This document shows, piece by piece, positions 30,737 through 41,305 of a stretch of DNA of 64,000 nt. The stretch comes from Comamonadaceae bacterium (GTDB lineage: Bacteria; Pseudomonadota; Gammaproteobacteria; Burkholderiales; Burkholderiaceae_C). The translations under genes and the position numbers were made by a program. Under the pieces are notes generated by a model. The model was not told the DNA's origin. It ran no database searches and saw nothing but the letters and a program-made list of their open reading frames with translations. How positions within the stretch are numbered: the first letter of the stretch is position 1; every line of letters begins with the position of its first letter. The stretch covers positions 1-64,000 of the forward strand of contig CANEVH010000014.1 of assembly GCA_947442105.1 (NCBI GenBank), given 5' to 3'.

Positions 30737-31219
30737 TCAGGTCTGGCTGCGTTTTTTCACGCTGACTTTGGGTTTGGGTTTGGCGCGGCGCACATTGCCA
30801 CCCGCGGTTAAACGCTGGTTGCCCAGCACCCGCAGCGTTTTCACCTCGGGCCGTTGACCGGCGCGCTTGCTGTATTTCAGCACCTTGAAGTCGCGCGGAC
30901 CGGCCATGCGGTCCTCGTCCACGGTTTTTTCTTTTTCTACGTCTGGCTTAGGCCGCCACAGCACCAGCAGCTTGCCGATGTGCTGGATGGGCGCGGCGCT
31001 GAGTTCATCGGCCAGGGTTTGAAACATGGCCTCGCGGGCAACGCGGTCGTCTGAGAACACGCGGACTTTGATCAGGCCGTGGGCGTTCAGCGCGGCATCG
31101 GCTTCTTTTTTTACATTAACAGTCAGTCCGTCGCCACCGACCATGACCACGGGGTCCAGGTGGTGCGCCTCGGCGCGGTGAACTTTGCGCTGGGCGGGGG
31201 TAAGTTGGATATGGGGCAT
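30737..31219 (-). CDS. yhbY: YhbY-type CRM-domain RNA-binding protein with basic tail
   Basis: Binds ribosome precursors during 50S assembly. Residues 1-97 are the CRM domain ([51 protein letters not shown]). A 60-residue Lys/Arg-rich tail follows, ending [14 protein letters not shown], so at 160 residues the protein is longer than E. coli YhbY. The ATG at 31219 matches the family start; the long open frame upstream is antisense to rlmE. It is divergent from rlmE with 18 bases between start codons. Confidence 0.92.
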   Translation of the reverse strand: MPHIQLTPAQRKVHRAEAHHLDPVVMVGGDGLTVNVKKEADAALNAHGLIKVRVFSDDRVAREAMFQTLADELSAAPIQHIGKLLVLWRPKPDVEKEKTVDEDRMAGPRDFKVLKYSKRAGQRPEVKTLRVLGNQRLTAGGNVRRAKPKPKVSVKKRSQT

Positions 31220-31237
31220 GCCGGTATTATCCGCGCA
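31220..31237. promoter_or_regulatory. Shared divergent promoter element of yhbY and rlmE
   Basis: TATTAT at 31225-31230 lies seven bases before the rlmE ATG. On the other strand the same bases give GATAAT about six bases before the yhbY ATG. Both are 5/6 matches to TATAAT, so one -10 may serve both directions, and both mRNAs would be leaderless or nearly so. No clear -35 elements were found. Confidence 0.4.
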
Positions 31238-31939
31238 ATGAAAAAAACTCCCTCTGCGCCCAGCCCGGCTGCGGCCGCTGGCACGCCCAAGCCGTCGATC
31301 AAAGGGAAGAAGGTCAACAAGGCCTGGCTGCACGACCACATCAACGACCCCTACGTCAAACTCGCTGCACGCGAAGGCTACCGCGCTCGGGCGGCCTACA
31401 AGCTCAAAGAAATTGACGAAGTCTTCGGCCTGGTTAAACCGGGGCAATTGGTAGTTGATCTCGGTTGTACGCCTGGTGCATGGAGCCAGTACCTTCGCCG
31501 GCGTATGTCGCCCCAAGGCGCCGCTGTGGGCGATCTCAATGGCACCATCATTGGCCTGGATTTGCTGGCCATGGAGCCTATTGAGGGTGTGCACTTTATT
31601 CAAGGCGACTTTCGCGAGGCGGAAGTTTTGGCACAGTTGGAGACAAGCTTGGCTGGCCGAAAGGCCGATCTTGTGGTGTCGGACATGGCGCCCAATCTGT
31701 CGGGCATTTCCTCTGCGGACGCAGCACGCATTGAGCACCTGGTGGAGCTGGCCATCGAATTTGCCCAGAACCACATGAAGCCTGAAGGGGCGCTGGTGGC
31801 CAAGGTCTTCCACGGCGGCAGCTACAACGACGTGGTGCAGCACTTCAAAGCGGCATTCCATTCCGTCAAGCCCTACAAACCCAAGGCCTCGCGCGACCGC
31901 TCATCGGAAACTTTTTTGGTCGGTATCGGTCTGAAATAG
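31238..31939 (+). CDS. rlmE: 23S rRNA (uridine-2'-O) methyltransferase RlmE
   Basis: Methylates U2552 of the 23S A-loop late in 50S assembly. The 233-residue protein has a basic N-terminal extension, then the RrmJ fold with the Lys-Asp-Lys-Glu tetrad: Lys in [13 protein letters not shown], Asp in [11 protein letters not shown], Lys in [11 protein letters not shown] and Glu in [10 protein letters not shown]. The SAM motif is [14 protein letters not shown]. It precedes ftsH, the classic rlmE-ftsH pairing. Confidence 0.96.
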   Translation: MKKTPSAPSPAAAAGTPKPSIKGKKVNKAWLHDHINDPYVKLAAREGYRARAAYKLKEIDEVFGLVKPGQLVVDLGCTPGAWSQYLRRRMSPQGAAVGDLNGTIIGLDLLAMEPIEGVHFIQGDFREAEVLAQLETSLAGRKADLVVSDMAPNLSGISSADAARIEHLVELAIEFAQNHMKPEGALVAKVFHGGSYNDVVQHFKAAFHSVKPYKPKASRDRSSETFLVGIGLK

Positions 31940-32018
31940 CGGCCCGCATGCCCGAGCCGCGAGGCCGCAAGGCCTTGGTGAATCTGTGGCTGCTCAAGCA
32001 AATAGTCGTCAGGCTTGG

Positions 32019-32046
32019 CTTGAAAGTTCTAAAATACGTCGCATGT
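32019..32046 (+). promoter_or_regulatory. Candidate sigma-32 promoter of ftsH
   Basis: CTTGAAA (32019-32025) is an exact heat-shock -35 motif. After 13 bases, TCGCATGT (32039-32046) is a 5/8 match to CCCCATTT. A hairpin, GCAAGG/CCTTGC, follows at about 32048-32067 in the leader. FtsH is heat-shock controlled in E. coli; the call here rests on sequence only. Confidence 0.5.
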
Positions 32047-32086
32047 AGGCAAGGTAAATTTCCTTGCGCCCTAACTGGAGCTTCGC

Positions 32087-34006
<1,920 letters not shown>

Positions 34007-34069
34007 GGCTTGAACAAGGTCGGCCTGTCATGGGCCGCCCTTGTTCGCTTTGTACCAAGGGCTCGCTCC

Positions 34070-34921
34070 ATGCCCCACTGGCAAACCAGCCGCTACCGGA
34101 TTGACTTGTCACGACCGCAGGTCATGGGCATTGTCAATATCACGCCAGACTCGTTCTCCGACGGTGGCCAATATGTCAATACCCGCTCGGCCCTGGTGCA
34201 TTGCGAGACCCTGATCAAAGAGGGCGCTGACATTCTGGACTTAGGGGCGGAATCGACCCGGCCTGGCGCGCGCCCCTTGTCCCAGGTGGATGAATTGGAG
34301 CGGCTGCTGCCAGTGCTGCGCGAGGCGGTCAGGCTGGGTGTACCGGTCTCGGTGGATACCTACAAACCGGGCGTGATGCAGGCGGCGCTGGATCTGGGTG
34401 CGGACATCATCAACGACATTTGGGCGCTGCGCTCGGTGGACCCTGCGAATGGCCTTTCGGCGCCCCAGATCGTGGCGCAACACCCCCACTGCGGCGTATG
34501 CCTGATGCACATGCACGGCGACCCGCAAACCATGCAGGCATCTCCTATGTCGGGTGACGTCGTAGAACCTGTGCGTGATTTTTTGTCACACGCCGCAAAC
34601 GCGCTGGTGGCGCTTAGCGTGGACAAAGCGCGCATTTGCGTTGATCCAGGCATCGGTTTTGGCAAGACGGTAGAACAAAACTTCAGCTTGCTGGCACGCC
34701 AATCGGTTTTGCTTGAAACGGGGTTTGCACTGCTTGCCGGCTGGTCGCGCAAATCGTCGCTGGTAGCGGTTACCGGCGCGGCGGCGGACGACCGGGTGGT
34801 AGCGAGCGCGGTGGCGGCTGCTTTGGCAGTGCAAAACGGCGCGCATATCGTCCGAGTGCACGATGTGCGCGCCACCGTCCAGGCCTTGCGCGTGCTTGCA
34901 GCCACGCGGGCGGAGCAATAA
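34070..34921 (+). CDS. folP: Dihydropteroate synthase
   Basis: Joins p-aminobenzoate to the pterin pyrophosphate in folate synthesis; the sulfonamide target. The 283-residue TIM barrel has MGIVNITPDSFSDGG, DLGAESTRPGA, DIINDIWAL, VCVDPGIGFGKT-like ICVDPGIGFGKTVEQN, and WSRKSSL. ATG 34070 is taken as start; an in-frame 34010 start adds 20 residues outside the family. It lies between ftsH and glmM, a common order. Confidence 0.96.
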   Translation: MPHWQTSRYRIDLSRPQVMGIVNITPDSFSDGGQYVNTRSALVHCETLIKEGADILDLGAESTRPGARPLSQVDELERLLPVLREAVRLGVPVSVDTYKPGVMQAALDLGADIINDIWALRSVDPANGLSAPQIVAQHPHCGVCLMHMHGDPQTMQASPMSGDVVEPVRDFLSHAANALVALSVDKARICVDPGIGFGKTVEQNFSLLARQSVLLETGFALLAGWSRKSSLVAVTGAAADDRVVASAVAAALAVQNGAHIVRVHDVRATVQALRVLAATRAEQ

Positions 34922-35028
34922 AGGGCGTGAGTTCAACGTGAATTCAATAGACCGTCGGCGCGTCTTACTTCTCAAGTACACGATTTTTAAGCCACCAAGG
35001 CTTACCCCTTCAACAGGAACATTCACCC

Positions 35029-36357
35029 ATGCAACGCGAATATTTTGGTACCGACGGCATCCGCGGCACCGTAGGGCAGGCGCCTATCACGCCCGACTTT
35101 GTACTGCGCTTAGCGCACGCGGTGGGGCAGGTGCTGCGGCAAACCGAGGCGCGCCCGGTGGTGCTGATTGGCAAAGACACGCGGATTTCTGGCTACATGC
35201 TGGAAAGTGCGCTAGAGAGCGGCTTTAACTCTGCGGGTGTCGATGTGGTCTTGCTCGGGCCGCTGCCCACGCCGGGCGTGGCGTACCTGACGCGGGCGCA
35301 GCGTGCCTCCCTGGGGGTGGTGATCAGCGCCAGCCACAACCCGTTTGATGATAACGGCATCAAATTTTTCAGTGCCCAGGGCACCAAATTGCCTGAGGCC
35401 TGGGAGCTGGCTGTGGAGGCCGCCTTGCAACAAGCACCGCAGTGGGCGCAGTCTGCGGGCTTGGGCAAGACCCGGCGCTTGGACGACGCGGCCGGGCGCT
35501 ACATTGAGTTTTGCAAAAGCACGTTTGCCAACGACTTGACGCTCAAGGGACTGAAGATTGTGGTCGACGGCGCCCACGGCGCGGCCTACCAGATCGCGCC
35601 CAAGGTGTTTCATGAACTGGGCGCGGATGTGGTGGCCATTGGCTGCGCGCCGGACGGCCTCAACATCAACCACGAGGTAGGCGCTACCCATCCCGAGGCG
35701 CTGGTGGAAGCCGTCCAGCAGCACAAAGCCGATTTCGGCGTGGCGCTCGATGGCGATGCCGACCGATTGCAAATGGTCGATGCGCAGGGGCGTCTGTACA
35801 ACGGCGACGAGTTGCTTTGCCTGATGGCCGACGAGCGCCTAGGCCGGGGTGAGGCATTGCCGGGCGTGGTGGGCACCCTGATGACGAATATGGCCGTCGA
35901 GCTGGCGCTCAAAAACCGGGGTGTGGACCTGGTGCGCGCCAAGGTGGGCGACCGCTACGTGCTGGAGGCGATGGAGGAGCGCGGCTGGATTTTGGGCGGC
36001 GAGGGCTCTGGTCACCTGCTGGCGCTGGACAAACACACCACGGGTGACGGCCTCATATCTGCGCTGCAGGTGCTGCAAGCCTGCGTGCGCGCGGGCAAAA
36101 CCATGGCCGATTTGCTTCAAGGCGTCACGCTGTTTCCCCAAACCCTGCTCAATGTGCGCCTGCGCCCCGGTTTTGACTGGCAAAACCATGCCGCGCTCAC
36201 AGAGCAAACTTTGGCGGTGGAGCACGAGCTGGGGCAAACCGGCAGAGTGTTGATCCGCGCCAGCGGCACCGAACCGCTGGTGCGGGTGATGGTGGAGGCG
36301 CGTGATGCCGCCCAGGCCTTGCGATGCGCCCAGCGCATTGCGGAGACCTTGCGATGA
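35029..36357 (+). CDS. glmM: Phosphoglucosamine mutase
   Basis: Converts glucosamine-6-phosphate to glucosamine-1-phosphate for UDP-GlcNAc synthesis. The 442-residue protein has [12 protein letters not shown], the catalytic phosphoserine loop [18 protein letters not shown], the metal-binding loop [12 protein letters not shown], the sugar-binding GEGSGHL and the phosphate loop [18 protein letters not shown] lies 11 bases before the ATG. The stop overlaps the next start. Confidence 0.97.
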   Translation: MQREYFGTDGIRGTVGQAPITPDFVLRLAHAVGQVLRQTEARPVVLIGKDTRISGYMLESALESGFNSAGVDVVLLGPLPTPGVAYLTRAQRASLGVVISASHNPFDDNGIKFFSAQGTKLPEAWELAVEAALQQAPQWAQSAGLGKTRRLDDAAGRYIEFCKSTFANDLTLKGLKIVVDGAHGAAYQIAPKVFHELGADVVAIGCAPDGLNINHEVGATHPEALVEAVQQHKADFGVALDGDADRLQMVDAQGRLYNGDELLCLMADERLGRGEALPGVVGTLMTNMAVELALKNRGVDLVRAKVGDRYVLEAMEERGWILGGEGSGHLLALDKHTTGDGLISALQVLQACVRAGKTMADLLQGVTLFPQTLLNVRLRPGFDWQNHAALTEQTLAVEHELGQTGRVLIRASGTEPLVRVMVEARDAAQALRCAQRIAETLR

Positions 36358-36857
36358 GCGTGGCATCCCCCCACATCTGCCGCGCTGACTATGCCAATGC
36401 ACGCCACGCTCAGGTGCTGGTGGACTTGCTGGACGCCTACGCCCAAGACCCCATGGGCGGCGGGGAGCCGCTGAGCGCCTTTGCCAAGCAAAACTTGGTA
36501 GCGTGTTTGGCCGCGCGGCCCCAGGCTTTCAGTGTGTTGGCGTTTGCGGATGCTGACGAGTCGCAGCCGCTGGGGCTGGTCAATTGCATTGAGGGCTTTT
36601 CTACCTTTGCTTGCCGCCCATTGGTCAATGTGCACGACGTGGCGGTGTTGCCTGCGTACCGCGGCCAGCGCGTGGCCGAGCGCATGTTTGAACTGGTGCA
36701 GGCGATTGCCCTTGAGCGGGGTGCCTGCAAACTCACTTTGGAGGTGTTGTCGGGCAATAGCGGTGCGCTGCGCCTGTACACCCGCATGGGCTTTGCCCCG
36801 TACCAGCTGGACCCAGCGGCAGGCAGCGCACAGTTAATGCAGAAGTGGCTGGACTGA
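36354..36857 (+). CDS. GNAT-family N-acetyltransferase
   Basis: A 167-residue acetyl-CoA-dependent acetyltransferase; the substrate is unknown. Motif A is visible as [27 protein letters not shown], and motif B as [26 protein letters not shown]. The ATG overlaps the glmM stop (ATGA), so it is translationally coupled to glmM. A terminator follows. Confidence 0.88.
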   Translation: MSVASPHICRADYANARHAQVLVDLLDAYAQDPMGGGEPLSAFAKQNLVACLAARPQAFSVLAFADADESQPLGLVNCIEGFSTFACRPLVNVHDVAVLPAYRGQRVAERMFELVQAIALERGACKLTLEVLSGNSGALRLYTRMGFAPYQLDPAAGSAQLMQKWLD

Positions 36858-36917
36858 TTGCGGTTTGGAGTACGCGGGCAGGCCTAGGGTTGGCTGAACT
36901 TGGGGTTTTTTGAAGCC

Positions 36918-36948
36918 AAAAAAAACGGCCACCCGCGAGAGAGGCCGT
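36918..36948 (-). terminator. Intrinsic terminator for the porin transcript
   Basis: On the minus strand ACGGCC (36943-36948 side) pairs with GGCCGT (36925-36930 side) and is followed by eight T (36918-36925). It is the second of two hairpins after the porin stop. Confidence 0.8.
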
Positions 36949-36977
36949 AAAACTTAGGAGAAATAAAAAACCACCCA

Positions 36978-37006
36978 GCGGCCCCTGGCAACAGAGGCCG
37001 CTTTTT
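36978..37006 (+). terminator. Intrinsic terminator after the GNAT gene
   Basis: GCGGCC (36978-36983) pairs with GGCCGC (36996-37001) and is followed by TTTTT. On the minus strand the same hairpin lies just after the porin stop but its T-run is seven bases away, so it may act in both directions. Confidence 0.75.
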
Positions 37007-37026
37007 GCCGACTTTGTCGGCTGCGA

Positions 37027-38118
37027 TCAGAAGTTGAAGCGCATACCGAACGACAGGGCGGTGGGGTCGTTGCCAGCTACAGTGGTGGTTGGGAAGTTGT
37101 CGGCGCCAGCGAATGTGCCTTTTCCTTTGGTGTTGTTCATGATTTGTGAGTAGTTGGTGTACAGCGTGGTTTGCTTGTCCAAGATGTAGTCCACTTCCAG
37201 CGAAGTCATGGTCAGATCGTCTTGCTTGTTCGATGCGGACTCGCCGGACATGCCGTAGTTGAACTTGAACACCGTTTGGCCCATGGTGTAGCCCAGCACG
37301 ACCAAGGAGTTGTTCGTCTTTTGGCTGTTGGCAGAGACGGATGCATTGTTGTCCAGCGTGCTGAATGCCAGTCCAGCGGAGAAATCACCCATCTTGGCGC
37401 CCATCGTTACTTTGGTGGCGCTCATCCCGAAAGTTTTGTCCGACACGTCTTTCTTTTGCATGGCTACGCCGAAGTTGTAAGTCCCGTTGTTCCACTCGCC
37501 CGACACGCTGTACAGCGGTTGGTTGGTGGTGGCGGTTTGCGCTTCGTCAGGCGAATAAGACGCTTTCACCACGATGTCCGCAAACTTGGGGCTGATGTAG
37601 ACCAAGTTGTTGGTTTGGCGGGTGTGGACGTTGTCAAAGTAGGTGGAGCTGGCAGACCGAGTGCCCTTGCCATGGATGATCACTTCCATGGCGTCGCCCT
37701 CAGCCCAGAGCATGGAGGCCAACCCGCCACCGTCCAGAGATTTCAAAGGCGTGTCATGGTTACCGGCCAAAAAGGTTCCCAAGGATTTGCTTCTCAGTCC
37801 GACGAAGCTGTTGCGGTTGGCCAGAAAACCGGTGTCGCCAGCTTGGTTTCGGGCTTTGCCGTCTTCAGGAGAAAACGCGGTTTCGATTTGGAAAATGCCG
37901 CTCAGGTCGCTGCCAAAGCTGCGGTCGCCCTTGATGCCGAAACGTGATGCGTAGTTTTGCAACATGGTTTTGGTCAAGGCGCCATCGTTTGCGCTCTCAA
38001 TGGCCATGTCCAAGCGGCCATACAAGGTTACCGAAGGAGCGGTTTGGGCGAATGCTGAGCCAGCCAGTGTGGAGGCAATCGCAATGGCGAGCAGGGATTT
38101 GCGTGCGGTGAAGTTCAT
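37027..38118 (-). CDS. Trimeric outer-membrane porin (Gram-negative porin, Omp32-like)
   Basis: A 363-residue general diffusion porin of the beta-proteobacterial type. A signal peptide (1-24, ending GSAFA) is followed by the first strand SVTLYGRLDMAIES, the loop-rich 16-strand barrel and the C-terminal strand ALSFGMRFNF ending in Phe, as required for BAM recognition. It is transcribed alone toward two terminators. The upstream gap holds three 11-bp phased repeats resembling PhoB half-sites, so phosphate control is possible. Ion selectivity cannot be read from the sequence. Confidence 0.93.
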   Translation of the reverse strand: MNFTARKSLLAIAIASTLAGSAFAQTAPSVTLYGRLDMAIESANDGALTKTMLQNYASRFGIKGDRSFGSDLSGIFQIETAFSPEDGKARNQAGDTGFLANRNSFVGLRSKSLGTFLAGNHDTPLKSLDGGGLASMLWAEGDAMEVIIHGKGTRSASSTYFDNVHTRQTNNLVYISPKFADIVVKASYSPDEAQTATTNQPLYSVSGEWNNGTYNFGVAMQKKDVSDKTFGMSATKVTMGAKMGDFSAGLAFSTLDNNASVSANSQKTNNSLVVLGYTMGQTVFKFNYGMSGESASNKQDDLTMTSLEVDYILDKQTTLYTNYSQIMNNTKGKGTFAGADNFPTTTVAGNDPTALSFGMRFNF

Positions 38119-38155
38119 GGATCAGACTTTCTAAGGGTTAAAACGTATTGCCAAA

Positions 38156-38181
38156 ATTCAAAAACCGTAAAATTTTTGAAT
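38156..38181 (-). promoter_or_regulatory. Perfect inverted repeat in the porin upstream region
   Basis: ATTCAAAAA (38156-38164) and TTTTTGAAT (38173-38181) are exact complements separated by eight bases, 38 to 63 bases before the porin ATG. It could be an operator or, if transcribed, a 5' untranslated hairpin. Confidence 0.5.
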
Positions 38182-38207
38182 CGACAGCGGCTAGTGTTAA
38201 ATCTCCC

Positions 38208-38240
38208 GGTGACAAAACTGTGAATTTTTTGTGAATTTTT
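38208..38240 (-). promoter_or_regulatory. Three phased 11-bp repeats, candidate Pho box for the porin
   Basis: GGTGACAAAAC, TGTGAATTTTT and TGTGAATTTTT follow each other at 38208, 38219 and 38230. On the minus strand this gives TTGTCAC and two TTCAC half-sites at 11-bp period, the geometry of PhoB sites. The -10 downstream of it is weak. Confidence 0.45.
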
Positions 38241-38284
38241 TGCGGCGTTGTGGCGATGGAACGGTTGGAGTTGCGAGAAGCATG

Positions 38285-38302
38285 CGTTCATCACGCCGTC
38301 AC
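38285..38302 (+). promoter_or_regulatory. Candidate Pho box upstream of the phosphoesterase-like gene
   Basis: CGTTCAT (38285-38291), four bases, CCGTCAC (38296-38302): each half is 5/7 to CTGTCAT with the 7-4-7 spacing. It lies 46 bases before the ATG. No good -10 was found, so this is weaker than the pstS site. Confidence 0.35.
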
Positions 38303-38348
38303 ATCGCCGCCTTAGCGTGGCGCGTTCTTTTCACTCTTGGAGCTATTT

Positions 38349-39353
38349 ATGTTCGTTCGGATTGCCGCTTTGTCTTTGGTGTCTATGGCTTTGGTAGCGG
38401 GCCCCTGTGCTGCGCAAACGGCCAAGCCCTTCAGTTTTGGCCTGTGGGGCGACATGCCTTACAAAAAAGCCGGAGACGACCCCAAGCTGCCCGCCGTGTT
38501 GCAAAGCATCAACCAGTCGGACATTGCTTTCTCGCTGTATGACGGCGACATCAAGGACGGCAGCTCCAAATGCACCGATGAGGTCTATACCGATGCGCTC
38601 AAAATGTTCAACACCCTGGCCAAGCCCGTGGTGTACGTGCCCGGTGACAACGAGTGGACCGATTGCCACCGCAGCAACAACGGCGGCTTCAACACCCTAG
38701 AGCGCCTGGCGCACCTGCGTAAAGTGATGTTCCCGAGCACCAACAGCCTGGGCCAAACCACCTTGGCGCTAGAGCAGCAGGGCAAACCCGGCGAAAAATT
38801 TGTCGAAAACAGCCGCTTTAGCTATGGTGGCGTGGTGTTTGTGGGCATTCACCAGCCCGGCAGCAACAACAACGTGGTCATGAGCGAGAAGGAATGCAAA
38901 AACAAGAGCGCCCGCGACAACGCCCAGTGCGACGCGGCCAACGCGGAATACATTGAGCGCGATACGGCCAACGTAGCCTGGATGACTGCGGCATTTGCCG
39001 CCGCCAAGGCGCAAAACGCCGCAGGCATTGTGGTCGTTACCCAGGGTGACCCCGGCTTTGATTTGCCCGAGACCGAAGACTTTGACGAAAGTACGCATGC
39101 CAGCGTCAGCGGCTACCGCAACTTCATGGCCAAGCTGGCCGAGCAGACCGAGCAGTTCAAGGGCCAGGTCTTGTTTGTGCATGGCGACACCCATTACTTC
39201 AAGCTGGACAAGCCGCTGCACAACCCCAACAAAATGCTGACCAACTTCACCCGATTGCAAACTTTTGGCAGCCCCAGCTTGCATTGGGTGCGCGTGACGG
39301 TGGATGTGGCGTCGGCTAACGTCTTTACCATCCATCCGGTGATCGTGCGATAG
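38349..39353 (+). CDS. Secreted calcineurin-like phosphoesterase-type protein
   Basis: A 334-residue exported protein with a signal peptide (MFVRIAALSLVSMALVAGPC, ending AAQ). Metal-site-like motifs of the metallophosphoesterase fold are present: GLWGDMPY, LYDGDIKDG, VPGDNEWTDCH and, near the end, VLFVHGDTHYFKLD. The order Asp, GD, GDN(E), GDTH fits the superfamily, although the first motif (normally DxH) is altered. ATG 38349 has GGAG nine bases upstream. Its place among phosphate genes suggests phosphate scavenging; the substrate is unknown. Confidence 0.7.
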   Translation: MFVRIAALSLVSMALVAGPCAAQTAKPFSFGLWGDMPYKKAGDDPKLPAVLQSINQSDIAFSLYDGDIKDGSSKCTDEVYTDALKMFNTLAKPVVYVPGDNEWTDCHRSNNGGFNTLERLAHLRKVMFPSTNSLGQTTLALEQQGKPGEKFVENSRFSYGGVVFVGIHQPGSNNNVVMSEKECKNKSARDNAQCDAANAEYIERDTANVAWMTAAFAAAKAQNAAGIVVVTQGDPGFDLPETEDFDESTHASVSGYRNFMAKLAEQTEQFKGQVLFVHGDTHYFKLDKPLHNPNKMLTNFTRLQTFGSPSLHWVRVTVDVASANVFTIHPVIVR

Positions 39354-39372
39354 CCTTGAGTGCTTGGGAATG

Positions 39373-39411
39373 AAAAAGCCGCTGGCGCCCTCGGGGGCCA
39401 GCGGCTTTTTT
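39373..39411. terminator. Bidirectional intrinsic terminator
   Basis: AAAAAGCCGCTGGC pairs with GCCAGCGGCTTTTTT around a short loop. It lies between two convergent genes and has A-run and T-run on the two sides, so it can stop transcription from both. Confidence 0.9.
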
Positions 39412-39426
39412 CATGGAGGGGAGGAG

Positions 39427-40440
39427 TCAGTCCCGGTCTTTGCGAAAGACGATCCAGGCGGCGACAGCGGTTATGCTGACGATCAGCGCCACCACAATCC
39501 AAAAGCCTGCCGGGTGATCGGCTAGCGGAATGCCGCCCACGTTCATGCCCAACAGGCCGGCAATGATGTTGATGGGCAAGGCCATCACGGTGACCACCGT
39601 CAACACAAACAAGCTGCGGTTGTTGGCTTCGGCCACGCGACCGGCAATCTCTTCTTGCAGCAGCTTGATGCGCTCTTGCAAAGCGGCCATGTCGCTGAGC
39701 GCCACGTTGAACTCTTCGGACGACTGGTGCAGGTCTTCAAGGTCCGCCTCGCGTATCCAGGGGGGCGGTTTCTTTAGCAAGCGGAACAAGGCGGCTGGCT
39801 CGGGCGCCAGCAGGCGCTGCAGCCGCACCAGCAGGCGGCGTGATACGCCCAGGTCAGCGCGCTTGCTCTCTAGCCGACCGGCGAGCAATTTGTCTTCGAT
39901 GGTGTCGATGCGGGTGGTGATTTCACGCACGATATTGGCCAGCACATCGCCCTGGTCGTGCATCAGGTGCACCAGCAGCGCCACCGACGAGCTAATGGGC
40001 ACGCCCCGGCGCACAGCATCACGCAAACGGTCCACCGAGCGCAGGGGCTGCATGCGGGCAGTGACGATGAGTTTTTCGCTCACCGACAGCCACAGTGTGG
40101 AAATATCGGAGGGCTCGAAGGAGAAGTCGTAGTGCACGTCGTTGACCACTGCTACCAGCGTGCCGTCATCCAGCTCCACGCGCGTAGAACGCGAGGCCTC
40201 GCGCAGCGTTTCATAAAAAACGGCAGACAGCGCCAGATGCTGGCGCAGCCACCGTTCGGCGTTGACCTGGGCTAAGTTGAAGTGCAGCCAGATAAAACCC
40301 TGCGTCTGGGCCGGATCAAGCAGCCGCTGCAGCGCTTGGTCAGCGCCAATGGCTTGCCCTATGCCGTCATCGGAGAAGCTAAATCCGCAAATCAGCCCGT
40401 GGTGGTCAGCGCCGTAGGTTTCGGTGGGGGTGGTTTGCAT
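39427..40440 (-). CDS. CorA/ZntB-family divalent cation transporter
   Basis: A 337-residue inner-membrane protein with a large cytoplasmic N-terminal domain, a long stalk helix and two C-terminal transmembrane segments. The second-last helix ends in the signature GMN (IIAGLLGMNVGG), which marks the CorA pore; the loop and LFVLTVVTVMALPINIIAG are ZntB-like. Mg, Zn or Co could be carried. ATG 40440 is taken as start; a TTG at 40458 adds six residues. Confidence 0.9.
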   Translation of the reverse strand: MQTTPTETYGADHHGLICGFSFSDDGIGQAIGADQALQRLLDPAQTQGFIWLHFNLAQVNAERWLRQHLALSAVFYETLREASRSTRVELDDGTLVAVVNDVHYDFSFEPSDISTLWLSVSEKLIVTARMQPLRSVDRLRDAVRRGVPISSSVALLVHLMHDQGDVLANIVREITTRIDTIEDKLLAGRLESKRADLGVSRRLLVRLQRLLAPEPAALFRLLKKPPPWIREADLEDLHQSSEEFNVALSDMAALQERIKLLQEEIAGRVAEANNRSLFVLTVVTVMALPINIIAGLLGMNVGGIPLADHPAGFWIVVALIVSITAVAAWIVFRKDRD

Positions 40441-40462
40441 GGGGCCAATGGTATTCAATCAG

Positions 40463-41305
40463 CTAGCCTCTGAAGGCAGCCAGCAGCCCTTGCGCTATGG
40501 CCAATGCTGCATCGGACGTGAATTGCCCGGCGGCGATCCGCTCCATCGCCGCAGGTGCGGACAGCTTCTCAAAAGTCTGCACCTCGCCGTCCTGGTTGCG
40601 CGGTACAAAGCCCTGGGGCAGCGCCAGGTTGAAGACATGGAGCACTTCGTCGTGCCAGCCGCCGGACGCCATTTGGCTGATGCGCACTGGGCCTGCGGCT
40701 TGGAGTGCGGCAGGGTCGCTTAGCGTGAACCCGGCTTCTTCCCACAGCTCGCGTCTGGCGCACTCCAGCAGCGTCTCGCCAGCGGGCAGCCCACCGGCGG
40801 TGAGGTTGTCCCACAGGCTAGGGTCGGTGGCCTTGGTGGCGCTGCGCTGGCCGCACCACAGGTGGCCGTCTGGCGTGAAGCCGTTGATATGCACCGCATG
40901 GCTGAGCATGCCCAGGTACAAAAACCCCGCGCGCTCGACGCGCACCCATTCGTCGGCGTCGGTTTGCGGCAGCAGGGTTTCGTGGCTCCAGTAGCTAAAC
41001 CGCTCATTGCGCCATCCGTGCAGATGCCCACTTTTATGCAGCGCTTGCAAGGCCGACTCTAGTTGCCAACTTCGGTCTTCAGCGCCCGTGGATAAGGGGT
41101 TCCAGCGCAAGAGGTCGGCATCCGCGTGCGAGGGGTGCAAGGCCCTTAGCACAGGCGCCACATGGGCGCGCGCAAGATGCCCCATAAAGTGCGCGCCACA
41201 CCACCAGGGCAAGGTGTTTTCCGATGGGAGGTGTCGCGCATCGGCAATCAGCACCCGCAGCTGCGCGCGGTGCGCAGGGGTCAGTTCGGCGAAAAATCGC
41301 TTCAT
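40463..41305 (-). CDS. NUDIX hydrolase with DUF4743-type N-terminal domain
   Basis: A 280-residue hydrolase of nucleoside-diphosphate-linked compounds. The C-terminal half carries the NUDIX box GLPAGETLLECARRELWEEAGF with REL-EE in place. The N-terminal part (FFAELTPAHRAQLRVLIADA to WCGQRSATKA) resembles the DUF4743 domain found in thiamine-pyrophosphokinase-like NUDIX proteins. I start it at ATG 41305 because the in-frame 82 residues from 41551 look unrelated and low in order; that longer start cannot be excluded. Confidence 0.85.
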   Translation of the reverse strand: MKRFFAELTPAHRAQLRVLIADARHLPSENTLPWWCGAHFMGHLARAHVAPVLRALHPSHADADLLRWNPLSTGAEDRSWQLESALQALHKSGHLHGWRNERFSYWSHETLLPQTDADEWVRVERAGFLYLGMLSHAVHINGFTPDGHLWCGQRSATKATDPSLWDNLTAGGLPAGETLLECARRELWEEAGFTLSDPAALQAAGPVRISQMASGGWHDEVLHVFNLALPQGFVPRNQDGEVQTFEKLSAPAAMERIAAGQFTSDAALAIAQGLLAAFRG

